Origin: a virus
IMG/VR virus record: IMGVR_UViG_3300044712_000999
Span: 1-39,422 of that record
Reading direction: 5' to 3' (one strand)
DNA: 39,422 bases
A program made the translations under genes and the position numbers. Of the stretch, positions 7,365-13,459 are shown one piece after another (the first letter of the stretch is position 1; every line of letters starts with the position of its first letter). The notes under the pieces were generated by a model. The model had not been told where the DNA came from. It saw only the letters and a program-made list of their open reading frames with translations, and ran no database searches.

Positions 7365-7398
7365 ATCTATAAATTAACTAATAATGGTTTAAAATTAA

Positions 7399-7430
7399 GA
7401 TAGAGCGAGACAGAAGCTCTCGCAACTATC
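7399..7430 (-). terminator. Hairpin after queE, terminator-like
   Basis: GATAG (7399-7403) pairs with CTATC (7426-7430) and GCGAGA (7405-7410) with TCTCGC (7418-7423), 11 pairs with a small internal loop. On the minus strand it is followed by an interrupted U-rich run (TTAATTTT). It lies nine bases after the queE stop. Read-through to queD would be needed to express the rest of the pathway from the same promoter. Confidence 0.6.
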
Positions 7431-7439
7431 TCACTCAGA

Positions 7440-8123
7440 TTATACTCCACGAACACCATCGAACTCAACCACATGAAGTCTATCTGAGAAATTGAAACCA
7501 AACCGAGCACAAAGCTCTTTGGTTGCACTTCGAGTCTGATTAAGCTCCTCTCTGGTTTTGCCGAGAGGCATCAGATAAACCGAAGTCATGTTAAAAGTAT
7601 CTACATACTCAAACACTTCTTCGATATCTTTCTGACTTGCAATCACAAACTTGAAATGAACCTTTGAACTTTGAGCAAGTGCTTCAAGTGCTTTTGACCG
7701 CACTCGATGTTTGTGAGTATCGCCAGAATTGCTGAGTTTAGGTGAACAGTTAAACTGATCAACCAACTCAAACATTTCAGACGACGGAATCATCGTGCCA
7801 TTTGTTTCGACTTCGATCCACCATCCTTTTGCTTTAAGAGCAATGAATAGTGTTTGAAGTTCTTTCTGTTGAAGAAGTGGTTCGCCTCCAGAGACAACCA
7901 ACGACTTCACTTCAGAACTTTCGAGAACAGACAGCACTTCACTCACTTCCATTTCGTGCACTTCTTTTGTTCTGTCGAACTGTTTCCAGTCCCAGGTGTA
8001 TTTAGTATCACACCAAGAACAACGAAGGTTACAAAATGAAAGTCGTAGGAACATTACAGGGAGTCCTACTGATTTTCCTTCACCTTGGATTGTTGGTCCA
8101 AAAATCTCATTGACTTTTAGCAT
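7440..8123 (-). CDS. queE: 7-carboxy-7-deazaguanine synthase QueE (radical SAM), 227 aa
   Basis: Makes 7-carboxy-7-deazaguanine from carboxy-tetrahydropterin. The radical-SAM cluster motif CxxxCxxC is Cys31, Cys35 and Cys38 (CNLRCSWC), preceded by TIQGEG at 11-16 and followed by a SGGEPLLQ SAM-binding motif. ATG 8123 is chosen because AAGGAGGA ends four bases upstream; an in-frame ATG at 8189 would extend over the leader hairpin. The gene is distinctly richer in GC (about 45% in sampled lines, against about 30% in folE), and it has its own leader and a hairpin after the stop. It therefore looks like a cassette of separate origin from the rest of the pathway. Confidence 0.95.
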   Translation of the reverse strand: MLKVNEIFGPTIQGEGKSVGLPVMFLRLSFCNLRCSWCDTKYTWDWKQFDRTKEVHEMEVSEVLSVLESSEVKSLVVSGGEPLLQQKELQTLFIALKAKGWWIEVETNGTMIPSSEMFELVDQFNCSPKLSNSGDTHKHRVRSKALEALAQSSKVHFKFVIASQKDIEEVFEYVDTFNMTSVYLMPLGKTREELNQTRSATKELCARFGFNFSDRLHVVEFDGVRGV

Positions 8124-8496
8124 TGAGTCCTCCTTTCTCAAAGAACTATTCAGTGTTAATTCACTGAATCCTGATAACGTGGCTGACATTATCAGGTCTC
8201 AATGAATTAAAAATCTATTGACGGTTTGATATAATCTCCCCGTCGATAGATGTGTTACTATTCTTTTCTACTAGGCCTTAAAAGTATGTTTAGAAAAAAA
8301 TAGAAGGCATATAAGCGAAGATTCATTTCAGCATTGTTTACTTTAACATTGTTATTAGTTAAACGATTGCTGTTGGTAAATGAAGAGCGTCGCGCCAGAA
8401 AGTCCTCTGATAAAAAACTCTGTATTTCAACTGAAATATGGATTCTTTTTTATCATAAGGATATTTCCAGCACCTTTTGGATAATTACTTATCCAT
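8124..8496 (-). promoter_or_regulatory. Long structured 5' leader of queE (about 370 nt)
   Basis: No gene is supported here. Consecutive hairpins on the minus strand: 8202-8144 (AATTCATTGA...CCTGATAA / TTATCAGG...TCAGTGAATT, 18 pairs), 8249-8215 (CTATCGACGG / CCGTCAATAG plus a U-run, terminator-like), 8303-8291 with 8270-8258 (13 pairs, one G-U), and 8377-8333 (CAGCA / TGCTG with an inner TTTAAC / GTTAAA). Further upstream, TATTTCA pairs with TGAAATA near 8430-8446. The proximal hairpin followed by GTTCTTTGAGAAAGGAGGA is shared with the cassette at 13211. I looked for a preQ1 riboswitch and did not find one. Confidence 0.6.
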
Positions 8497-8582
8497 ATAT
8501 TTATGATAAGATATTTTTTTTAATAAGACAACCGTAGTTATCCCCACTTAGTAGTTACAATATAAAATAAAAAATTAATCAA
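8497..8582. other. Remainder of the gap between the queE leader and the VRR-NUC gene
   Basis: Apart from the promoter at 8503-8546, this AT-rich stretch holds the outer arm of a stem (TTATGATAA with TTATCATAA near 8452) and no ORF that I trust. Confidence 0.5.
8503..8546 (-). promoter_or_regulatory. Sigma70-like promoter with DnaA-box-like upstream element (queE leader)
   Basis: -10 TATCAT at 8508-8503, -35 TTGTCT at 8531-8526, spacer 17. TTATCCCCA lies at 8538-8546, six bases upstream of the -35. The flank ACTACGGTTG between box and -35 is identical at the 13085 promoter. A start near 8496 would give queE a leader of about 370 nt. Confidence 0.72.
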
Positions 8583-8903
8583 CTATAAACCAATTTGAAT
8601 AACATCTTCAATACTTCTAACAACAAAATATTCAGCTCCAGCTAAAATTGCTCTTTTACTAAACTCAATTTGAACATCAGACAAGACACCTTTTTTAGTT
8701 TTAACTTCTAAAAAGATTGCTTTTCCTTCTTTAATTAAGATTATATCGGGGACACCTCTTAGTGCATACTTGCTCATTCGCCTAAAATGCCATTTATCGC
8801 CTGAAATCTGAACAGTTGGGCTTGTATTCTGTCTCCAAAAGAAATACTTCTTTAACGCCAAGTAATCACAAATTGCGGTTTGAATTTCACTCTCTTTTTC
8901 CAT
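8583..8903 (-). CDS. VRR-NUC domain nuclease, 106 aa
   Basis: PD-(D/E)xK nuclease of the VRR-NUC family, often Holliday-junction or flap-processing enzymes in phages. Motifs are an N-terminal helix with Glu residues, GVPDI at 50-54 (the catalytic Asp), FLEVKTKKG with ExK at 66-68, and a conserved Gln78. This is the usual minimal stand-alone domain length. It overlaps the HNH gene upstream by 17 bases and ends the nuclease operon; downstream is the queE promoter. A role in resolving replication or recombination intermediates is likely. Confidence 0.85.
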   Translation of the reverse strand: MEKESEIQTAICDYLALKKYFFWRQNTSPTVQISGDKWHFRRMSKYALRGVPDIILIKEGKAIFLEVKTKKGVLSDVQIEFSKRAILAGAEYFVVRSIEDVIQIGL

Positions 8904-9216
8904 ATAAGTTATTTAATCGATCTCTTTCTCTTATATAATCGACCGCTTTCGAATATTGTCTAAGTTGATCGTCTGTTGCTCTATTTAACATAATCCAGTT
9001 TATTTGTTCTTTTATCATTCTGTGTTTTTCATTATTGTGATGATATTGACACAAAGGCAAAATAGCCCACTTTTCATTTAACTGGCTCCCGGCATATATT
9101 AAATTATGATGCCACTCAACTCGTCCTTCACATAATCCATCTTCAGGCATACAGCACTGTTTATAGAAAGGATCATTTTCCATTTCGTTTCTTAAATTAA
9201 TAGGTATAGGTCTCAT
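8887..9216 (-). CDS. HNH-type nuclease-like protein, 109 aa
   Basis: Contains paired Cys at 21-22 and 29, WHH at 35-37 and LCQYHH with Cys56 and His59-His60, the arrangement of a zinc-stabilised HNH (beta-beta-alpha metal) domain. The ATG is coupled to the previous stop (TAATG). It is followed by the VRR-NUC gene, so the pair probably processes DNA together. A homing endonuclease is less likely because there is no intron or disrupted gene nearby. Confidence 0.75.
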   Translation of the reverse strand: MRPIPINLRNEMENDPFYKQCCMPEDGLCEGRVEWHHNLIYAGSQLNEKWAILPLCQYHHNNEKHRMIKEQINWIMLNRATDDQLRQYSKAVDYIRERDRLNNLYGKRE

Positions 9217-9392
9217 TAAAAGTTATCTGGAATTCTCCATATTCCAGGAGTTCTTGTTATTATTTTGATAAAAGGTTTTCTCGCTTTTTTTATTTTAGGT
9301 TTCTTTTTTCTTTTCTTTTTTAGCCAAGCATTTTTAGCTTCATTTGCTAATTTTTTATTTGCTCTTATTATTTCCCAATCGTATGATCTCAT
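9216..9392 (-). CDS. Small very basic protein, 58 aa
   Basis: Begins MRSYDWEIIRANKKLANEA, then a Lys/Arg-rich stretch (about residues 25-39, mostly Lys) and a C-terminal segment ending TPGIWRIPDNF. The TAA stop overlaps the HNH start (TAATG), strong support for a real gene. Nucleic-acid binding is likely from charge; no family is recognised. Confidence 0.7.
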   Translation of the reverse strand: MRSYDWEIIRANKKLANEAKNAWLKKKRKKKPKIKKARKPFIKIITRTPGIWRIPDNF

Positions 9393-9687
9393 GATGGTAT
9401 AAGCTACGCTTCCCCAATAAGTTTAATTGGAGATAAATAATGATACTTTATATAAAAATTGCTCTTCTCAATTACATAGCTGATATCCCCTTAATATCCC
9501 CGCCTTGATGAGTTATATCTCACGGCTTATAGCCAGGCATAGCATCAATCTTGAAGTCTTATTAAAATGAACAGAGGGTGTAGCGTGATGGGTGTTTATC
9601 CTGCTACAGGACTCTATTCACTTTATTTTGGATGTTTTTTTAGAGGATTACCCAAAAGCTCTTGCAATTTTATTGTCAAACACAACG
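9393..9687 (-). promoter_or_regulatory. Structured leader upstream of the nuclease operon
   Basis: No supportable ORF. On the minus strand 9624-9612 pairs with 9576-9564 over 13 positions (two G-U only on this strand), enclosing TGTAGC/GCTACA at 9608-9603 and 9584-9579. Further down are GCC-TGAG / CTCA-GGC (9526-9502) and small hairpins close to the start codon. The basal stem shares GTGAATAGA and the complement of TGAACAG with the stem at 450-642, so the two regions may hold related RNAs. A TTGACA at about 9679 has no matching -10. Confidence 0.5.
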
Positions 9688-9715
9688 AAAAAACGCGTAA
9701 CAATTAAGTTACGCG
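9688..9715 (-). terminator. Intrinsic terminator of the small RNA
   Basis: On the minus strand CGCGTAAC (9715-9708) pairs perfectly with GTTACGCG (9701-9694) over a 6-nt loop and is followed by six T (9693-9688). It lies about 75-100 bases after the promoter at 9797-9824. Confidence 0.88.
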
Positions 9716-9790
9716 CCTCGTCCGTTTATGTTGAACAGAAAGCAAAATACATTTTGGAATATATTCTGTTTTCTAAATCTGTTCAACATA
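9688..9790 (-). ncRNA. Candidate phage small RNA, about 103 nt
   Basis: A consensus promoter (9797-9824) would start transcription near 9790 and a strong terminator ends it at 9688. The transcript opens directly with TATGTTGAACAGA-type sequence: 9790-9778 forms a perfect 13-pair stem with 9739-9727. There is a 38-nt inner loop and then the terminator hairpin. No start codon with a plausible ORF lies inside. The 5' strand contains TGAACAGA, complementary to the UCUGUUCA found in the stem of the adjoining leader (9564-9576), so pairing in trans is possible. An attenuated leader of the downstream nuclease genes is the alternative. Confidence 0.65.
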
Positions 9791-9796
9791 CTACGT

Positions 9797-9840
9797 ATTA
9801 TATATCCATTAAAAAAAAAGTCAAGCAAAAATTATCCCCA
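9797..9840 (-). promoter_or_regulatory. Sigma70-like promoter of the small RNA with DnaA-box-like element
   Basis: -10 TATAAT at 9802-9797, -35 TTGACT at 9824-9819, spacer 16. TTATCCCCA at 9832-9840 lies seven bases upstream of the -35 and directly after the stop of the gene encoding the DnaA-domain-IV-like protein. Confidence 0.82.
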
Positions 9841-9842
9841 CC

Positions 9843-10211
9843 TTAATCCTGCTTAAGATATAAATACATAATCGTTGTATGGTCGTTTTTAAACAATTTA
9901 GCAATGTTGGTAATCGAATAATTAAAATTATCTTTTAATGCTTTTATAAGAATTGTTTTTTGTATAATAATCTTTTTCTGACGACCTTTATTTGAAAGTC
10001 GTTTAATCTCAGAAGTAAGATTATTTCTAATTAATTCATTAACATTCTTTTTATATTCCTTTCTAATTTTTTCAATTTGTTTTAATCGTCTTTCTTCTTC
10101 ACCTTTTCTTATTTGACGAGCTCTTTCATATGAAACACCATAACGTTTAGCAAGTTCTGTTATTGATAGTTTAGATGTTTTTATTCTGTTATTTCTGGTT
10201 TCTATTTTCAT
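9843..10211 (-). CDS. DNA-binding protein with HTH and DnaA domain IV-like region, 122 aa
   Basis: The N-terminal part has a helix-turn-helix (KLSITELAKRYGVSYERARQ, about 14-33). The middle is a basic helix. The C-terminus (about 80-118) resembles DnaA domain IV, which recognises DnaA boxes: SITNIAKLFKNDHTTIMY at 99-116 matches the family pattern of helix, basic loop and (R/N)DHTT. No AAA+ ATPase domain is present, so it cannot be a full initiator. ATG 10211 follows the preceding stop by one base; a longer start at 10241 would overlap the upstream gene. Because TTATCC(A/C)C(A/T) boxes precede five phage promoters, this protein is a candidate regulator of those promoters. Confidence 0.75.
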   Translation of the reverse strand: MKIETRNNRIKTSKLSITELAKRYGVSYERARQIRKGEEERRLKQIEKIRKEYKKNVNELIRNNLTSEIKRLSNKGRQKKIIIQKTILIKALKDNFNYSITNIAKLFKNDHTTIMYLYLKQD

Positions 10212-10212
10212 A

Positions 10213-10566
10213 CTAAAAATCATTATTTGATAATGTTCCAATTTTACTTACTTGTTCTTCGTAATTTTTATCTTGCATTTTAATTGCATATTCTTTTCTT
10301 CCTAACCATCTTGAATGTTGTTCTAATCTATTTTGACATTCTTTAAATAAGGGAATGTTTTTAATACTAAATGTTTCGGTTGTTGCTCCTCTATCAAAAA
10401 ACCATCTTTCGATTCCTTCTTTAGGTACATATCGAATCATTTTACCACTTAATTCTTTTTCTATTGCATATTTATCTAATTCAGCATCAAGTGCGTGTAG
10501 TTCTTGTTTAGATAATTCTGGATAAGTAATTTCTTTCTTAATTTGTGATTCTCCTATTCTTGGCAT
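10213..10566 (-). CDS. Hypothetical protein, 117 aa
   Basis: Begins MPRIGESQIKKEITYPELSK, mainly charged with predicted helices and an aromatic patch (IERWFFDRG). Its ATG shares bases with the previous stop (TAATG). It lies between the gene for the DnaA-IV-like protein and a 253-residue unknown in the replication/recombination block, so a DNA-metabolism role is likely by position only. Confidence 0.65.
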   Translation of the reverse strand: MPRIGESQIKKEITYPELSKQELHALDAELDKYAIEKELSGKMIRYVPKEGIERWFFDRGATTETFSIKNIPLFKECQNRLEQHSRWLGRKEYAIKMQDKNYEEQVSKIGTLSNNDF

Positions 10567-11327
10567 TATTTTATTAAGATCTTAAGTAATGTTTCTAATG
10601 TATAGTCTTCGTATTTAAGCTTAGCATATTCAATTGCTTTCACAATTTGACTATCTGTAAATGATACAAGTTGTCCGGCTGGTTTAACATGACGAGTAAA
10701 AGCAATTTGGTATTGTTTTTTATTTTGAATATCTGGTTTTCTATATCTTAAATATAAAGCCATTATGTTTAAATCACGACGAGGATTTGCTTCTAACTTT
10801 TCAATCTCCTTAGAAAGAGAAAAATCTTCCTTAATTGGATCTTTTGTTAAGATTTTATTTTCAACTAAGTAGTCAATAAAATTATCAGGACCTCCATAAG
10901 GAAAAATAGTATCTTTCCAATTTTTGAAGTAAGTTGGATTTAATGCTTGTTCAGGTGTTGCATAATTTTCTTCTAAGTAGTCAACAATTCTTTCTAAAAA
11001 ACCTTGATTTAATTTTCTTTTAGTTGATTGTCCTACTTTATGAACTTTACCAGCAATTGTAACAAGTTCAGCATTAAACTCAATTTTTAACCACTCCCTA
11101 ACTTTTTCAAGATCCTGAGAATCACGATGATCTAATTCTTCTTGATAAAAAGTTACCAAAGGCACAAGAGCTCCTTCAAACCAACCTCTTTGCTTTGAAC
11201 TTTCTGCTATTAAAGGTTTAATTTCAAAAGGCATACCAGGATTAGCTTTCATGTATTCTTTTAATTTTCTTCTGGTATAGTCTCCAAAATTAAGACCCCC
11301 ATCTTTTGTAAATCTACCTTTAAACAT
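10566..11327 (-). CDS. Hypothetical protein of the recombination block, 253 aa
   Basis: The N-terminus FKGRFTKDGGLNFGDYTRRK is followed by KPLIAESSKQRGWFEGALVP (about 38-57), which recalls the substrate segment of NinB-like phage recombination proteins, but the match is weak. The rest is helical and charged. The stop couples to the next gene (TAATG). It is best left as an unknown probably acting with the YqaJ exonuclease and the SSB-like protein. Confidence 0.6.
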   Translation of the reverse strand: MFKGRFTKDGGLNFGDYTRRKLKEYMKANPGMPFEIKPLIAESSKQRGWFEGALVPLVTFYQEELDHRDSQDLEKVREWLKIEFNAELVTIAGKVHKVGQSTKRKLNQGFLERIVDYLEENYATPEQALNPTYFKNWKDTIFPYGGPDNFIDYLVENKILTKDPIKEDFSLSKEIEKLEANPRRDLNIMALYLRYRKPDIQNKKQYQIAFTRHVKPAGQLVSFTDSQIVKAIEYAKLKYEDYTLETLLKILIK

Positions 11328-11328
11328 A

Positions 11329-11772
11329 TTAGAAAGGAATATCTTTAGGATTAATTACTTCATCTTCTACTTGAACTGTATCTTGATTTTCTGGATCTTT
11401 TGCTGTTCCATTTGTAATCCATTCACCCATATCGTTTCGTTCCCAGTTTGTTGGAACATAAATATAAGTAAATCCAGATTTTGCTTTTTCACTTTTTGTT
11501 TTCCAAGCTCTTAATTCTTTATTAAGCCAAGACTTTGTTTCGTCTCCCCAAGCTTCAACAAGTAATTTAACATTACTCCAATTAAGAGTAGTATTACGAA
11601 TATCTCCGTTTTTAAGTTTAATATCTACCCTAAACTCAGAAACAGGAGTTATTCCATCTTCCTTTTTCCATTTCTTTGATTCTACCCAACCTGCTTCGCT
11701 TACAACTGCTACAATATCTTTGTGTGCGATTTCTTTCTCTTTATCTAGAAACTGAGACATATTGATTTTCAT
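11329..11772 (-). CDS. Single-strand DNA-binding-like protein with acidic DIPF tail, 147 aa
   Basis: The last residues PKDIPF, after an acidic linker rich in Glu and Asp, copy the C-terminal tip by which bacterial SSB recruits partner enzymes. The core is beta-rich with several Trp (WVESKKWKK, TTLNWSNVKLLVEAWGD, WITNG), compatible with an OB fold, though I cannot show the fold. It lies next to the exonuclease gene, as SSB or annealing proteins often do. The ATG directly follows the previous TAA. It could be a replicative SSB substitute or a recombination annealing factor. Confidence 0.6.
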   Translation of the reverse strand: MKINMSQFLDKEKEIAHKDIVAVVSEAGWVESKKWKKEDGITPVSEFRVDIKLKNGDIRNTTLNWSNVKLLVEAWGDETKSWLNKELRAWKTKSEKAKSGFTYIYVPTNWERNDMGEWITNGTAKDPENQDTVQVEDEVINPKDIPF

Positions 11773-11913
11773 TTATTTGTTTTCTTCTTTTTGTAATTCT
11801 TGTAAAAACTTAATTGCTTCATCGACTGAAACAAAAATATCCTTAGGTCTAATGGTTTGAGAACAACCATCAGTATCCTTAAACGCAGAAACCGATATTT
11901 GATATGTTGACAT
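11773..11913 (-). CDS. Small hypothetical protein, 46 aa
   Basis: Begins MSTYQISVSAFKDTDG and ends in a coiled, charged helix (VDEAIKFLQELQKEENK). The stop is followed immediately by the ATG of the SSB-like gene, and its start lies one base after the YqaJ stop. This tight packing supports expression. The family is unknown. Confidence 0.6.
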   Translation of the reverse strand: MSTYQISVSAFKDTDGCSQTIRPKDIFVSVDEAIKFLQELQKEENK

Positions 11914-11914
11914 A

Positions 11915-12526
11915 CTATATTTTAATTATTGTTGATAAAATACTTTCGACCTCTTTCAAAAAGACATTTTCATTCTTTTTTGCTTTTTCAATGTCTTCTA
12001 AAATATCATTTTTATTTACTTCTATTATGTGCATTGGATGAACTTTAATTTCTGGATGATATGCAACAAAATAAAGTTTTTGAAGATTCTCATTAACGAC
12101 AAAATACTGAATAACTTGCCAATAATAATCATCTGGAACTTGATTAGTTAACCATACCTTAACATGGTTTTTACGGCCAAGACATTTAATTTCAATAGCT
12201 TCGTTGTCTCCAATTAAACCATCTGGACTATTAGCAATTTGAGGATTTTCATCGTCTTCGGCAAAACCTGTTTCCTGAACCTTTTTATTCATTTCAAACT
12301 CAAACATAATACGAGCTTCTCCTTCTAATCTATTTCCTCGTGCCATTGGATTTTCTTCTTCATCTTCAATACCAACAGCAAGACGATTTCCAATAGCTTC
12401 GTAAATAGCATCTTGGCGAGCTTTTGGAGTTCCCATAATTGATTTAAGCATTGTTCCAGTTAAAGCTGTTTTACGCTTTTGGTGCCACTCATCTGTTTTT
12501 TGATTTATTTCATTATATATTTTCAT
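11915..12526 (-). CDS. YqaJ-like (lambda exonuclease fold) recombination nuclease, 203 aa
   Basis: 5'-3' exonuclease family used with annealing proteins. The motif order is conserved: WHQKRKTALTGTMLKSIMG at 14-32, a helix with GNRLEGEA (64-71, Glu70), NSPDG at 99-103 with the metal-binding Asp102, and IEIKC at 111-115 (ExK), then YYWQVIQYF. Length is typical. The start overlaps the end of the upstream gene. It probably processes double-strand ends during replication or repair. No RecT/Erf-type annealing protein is certain beside it, though the SSB-like gene or the 120-residue unknown may take that role. Confidence 0.88.
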   Translation of the reverse strand: MKIYNEINQKTDEWHQKRKTALTGTMLKSIMGTPKARQDAIYEAIGNRLAVGIEDEEENPMARGNRLEGEARIMFEFEMNKKVQETGFAEDDENPQIANSPDGLIGDNEAIEIKCLGRKNHVKVWLTNQVPDDYYWQVIQYFVVNENLQKLYFVAYHPEIKVHPMHIIEVNKNDILEDIEKAKKNENVFLKEVESILSTIIKI

Positions 12527-12875
12527 ATGTTTGTTTAAGTTGATCTTTAACTTTTAAAATCTCAACATTATCTCTTTCGTCTTGAGATAAAGCTATCCAA
12601 AGAGATTTTAATTCTTCCATGTTTTTGGTTTGATTAAGGCGTTCAATTGTTTTATTTATATCAAATGGAAGTCCAACATTTGCAATAACTGTTGTATAAT
12701 ACTTTTTATGTTCGTCCAAAAGCCAATCTCTGTAAAATGTAATTCGATTTGTTAAATCTTTTGGATTTGCAACTCCTTCAAGTTTAACAATCTCAGTTGC
12801 ATTATTTGTAGCATTAAAAAATGCAATTGATAAACCTTTACGATATTGAGCATCTTTAATTAATTTTTCGTCCAT
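12513..12875 (-). CDS. Hypothetical protein upstream of the exonuclease, 120 aa
   Basis: Helical and charged, with LTNRITFYRDWLLDEHKKYY in the middle and LKSLWIALSQDERDNVEILK near the C-terminus, the latter like the tail segment of some phage annealing or exonuclease-associated proteins. It overlaps the exonuclease gene by 14 bases. No function can be named. Confidence 0.62.
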   Translation of the reverse strand: MDEKLIKDAQYRKGLSIAFFNATNNATEIVKLEGVANPKDLTNRITFYRDWLLDEHKKYYTTVIANVGLPFDINKTIERLNQTKNMEELKSLWIALSQDERDNVEILKVKDQLKQTYENI

Positions 12876-12877
12876 TT

Positions 12878-13078
12878 TTATATTTTAACTGCAGTGTCTC
12901 CTAAGATATCTGCAAGTTTATTTTTATCTTTTTGTAATATATAATTATCTAAGACCTTAGATAATAATTCACGATCTTGTTGTTTAGTATAATCACAATC
13001 TAGAACATAATTTGTATGTCCAGAACAATTCGACCCGTGATCATTAAACCTTGGAACAGCTTCGTATATTTTTTCCAT
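12878..13078 (-). CDS. Small hypothetical protein, first gene of the recombination operon, 66 aa
   Basis: Begins MEKIYEAVPRFNDHGSNC and ends LADILGDTAVKI. ATG 13078 is preferred to an in-frame ATG at 13129 because the longer form would run through the promoter at 13085-13113. With the -10 ending at 13085 the ATG sits at or next to the transcription start, so the mRNA is predicted to be leaderless. The family is unknown. Confidence 0.65.
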   Translation of the reverse strand: MEKIYEAVPRFNDHGSNCSGHTNYVLDCDYTKQQDRELLSKVLDNYILQKDKNKLADILGDTAVKI

Positions 13079-13084
13079 ATTTAT

Positions 13085-13128
13085 ATTATAATAACTTGGT
13101 TGTAAAAAATCAACCGTAGTTATCCCCA
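13085..13128 (-). promoter_or_regulatory. Sigma70-like promoter with DnaA-box-like element (recombination operon)
   Basis: -10 TATAAT at 13090-13085, -35 TTGATT at 13113-13108, spacer 17. TTATCCCCA lies at 13120-13128, six bases upstream of the -35. Only six bases separate the -10 from the ATG at 13078. Confidence 0.82.
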
Positions 13129-13166
13129 CTTTTGGTTTTTGTCTTTTAATATAACATAATAACAGT

Positions 13167-13203
13167 AAAAGACACAGTAGCTTTTTAAAGTTTTACTGTG
13201 TCT
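13167..13203 (-). terminator. Intrinsic terminator after the HNH-like cassette
   Basis: GACACAGTA (minus 13203-13195) pairs perfectly with TACTGTGTC (13179-13171), followed by TTTT at 13170-13167. It ends the long structural transcription unit just before the promoter of the recombination operon. Confidence 0.82.
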
Positions 13204-13210
13204 AATGTTT

Positions 13211-13459
13211 TTATTTCTGTGAAGTTTTGGCTCTTTGAATACGAAGAAGAAGTGAAATTACTTCGTCTAGATTCAAAAGTCCAAAAACTTTATGCCAGTT
13301 GTTGTGCTTTTCGATATCGATTAACAAGAGATTATATCTCTCGTCTGAACCTCCTCTTGATCTTGGAGTTAAGTGGTGATAATTTCTATCAGTAAAGTGT
13401 TTTTCATATCTTGCTCTTCTTCTGTCTTCACGCTTCACTCTACGATATGTCCTTGACAT
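13211..13459 (-). CDS. Small HNH-like protein (HHLTPRSRGG family), 82 aa
   Basis: A basic N-terminus (RTYRRVKREDRRRARYEKH) leads to YHHLTPRSRGGSDERYNLLL, then DIEKHNNWHKVFGLLNLDEV. The His-His...Asn...His-xx-Trp-His pattern is that of an HNH-like metal site without the Cys pairs. ATG 13459 has GGAGG four bases upstream; the adjoining GTG is too close. Similar proteins are, from memory, frequent in Patescibacteria genomes. It is expressed from a self-contained cassette with a hairpin leader shared with queE and its own terminator. It could be a nuclease, or a regulator using the HNH fold. Confidence 0.75.
   Translation of the reverse strand: MSRTYRRVKREDRRRARYEKHFTDRNYHHLTPRSRGGSDERYNLLLIDIEKHNNWHKVFGLLNLDEVISLLLRIQRAKTSQK

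Noticed and set aside
8218-8236. TTGACG with TATAAT on the plus strand
   Set aside because: Only six bases separate the hexamers, which cannot serve as a sigma70 promoter, and no plus-strand gene follows.
8124-8496. preQ1 riboswitch upstream of queE
   Set aside because: I looked for the class I pattern (short CCUC-type stem, C-rich loop and A-rich tail) and found no placement with the correct spacing. The leader is structured but not a recognisable preQ1 aptamer.
8334-8537. Plus-strand ORF of 67 codons in the queE leader
   Set aside because: It overlaps the promoter and several hairpins of the minus-strand leader and its composition is not protein-like.
9560-9625. preQ1-I-like string CTACACCCTCT in the minus strand
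   Set aside because: It resembles part of a class I aptamer, but the partner strand is about 35 nt away instead of about 12 and no A-rich pseudoknot strand follows.
9592-9846. Plus-strand ORF of 84 codons
   Set aside because: It would run through the promoter and terminator of the small RNA and a 13-bp perfect inverted repeat, has no ribosome-binding site, and every other gene is on the minus strand.
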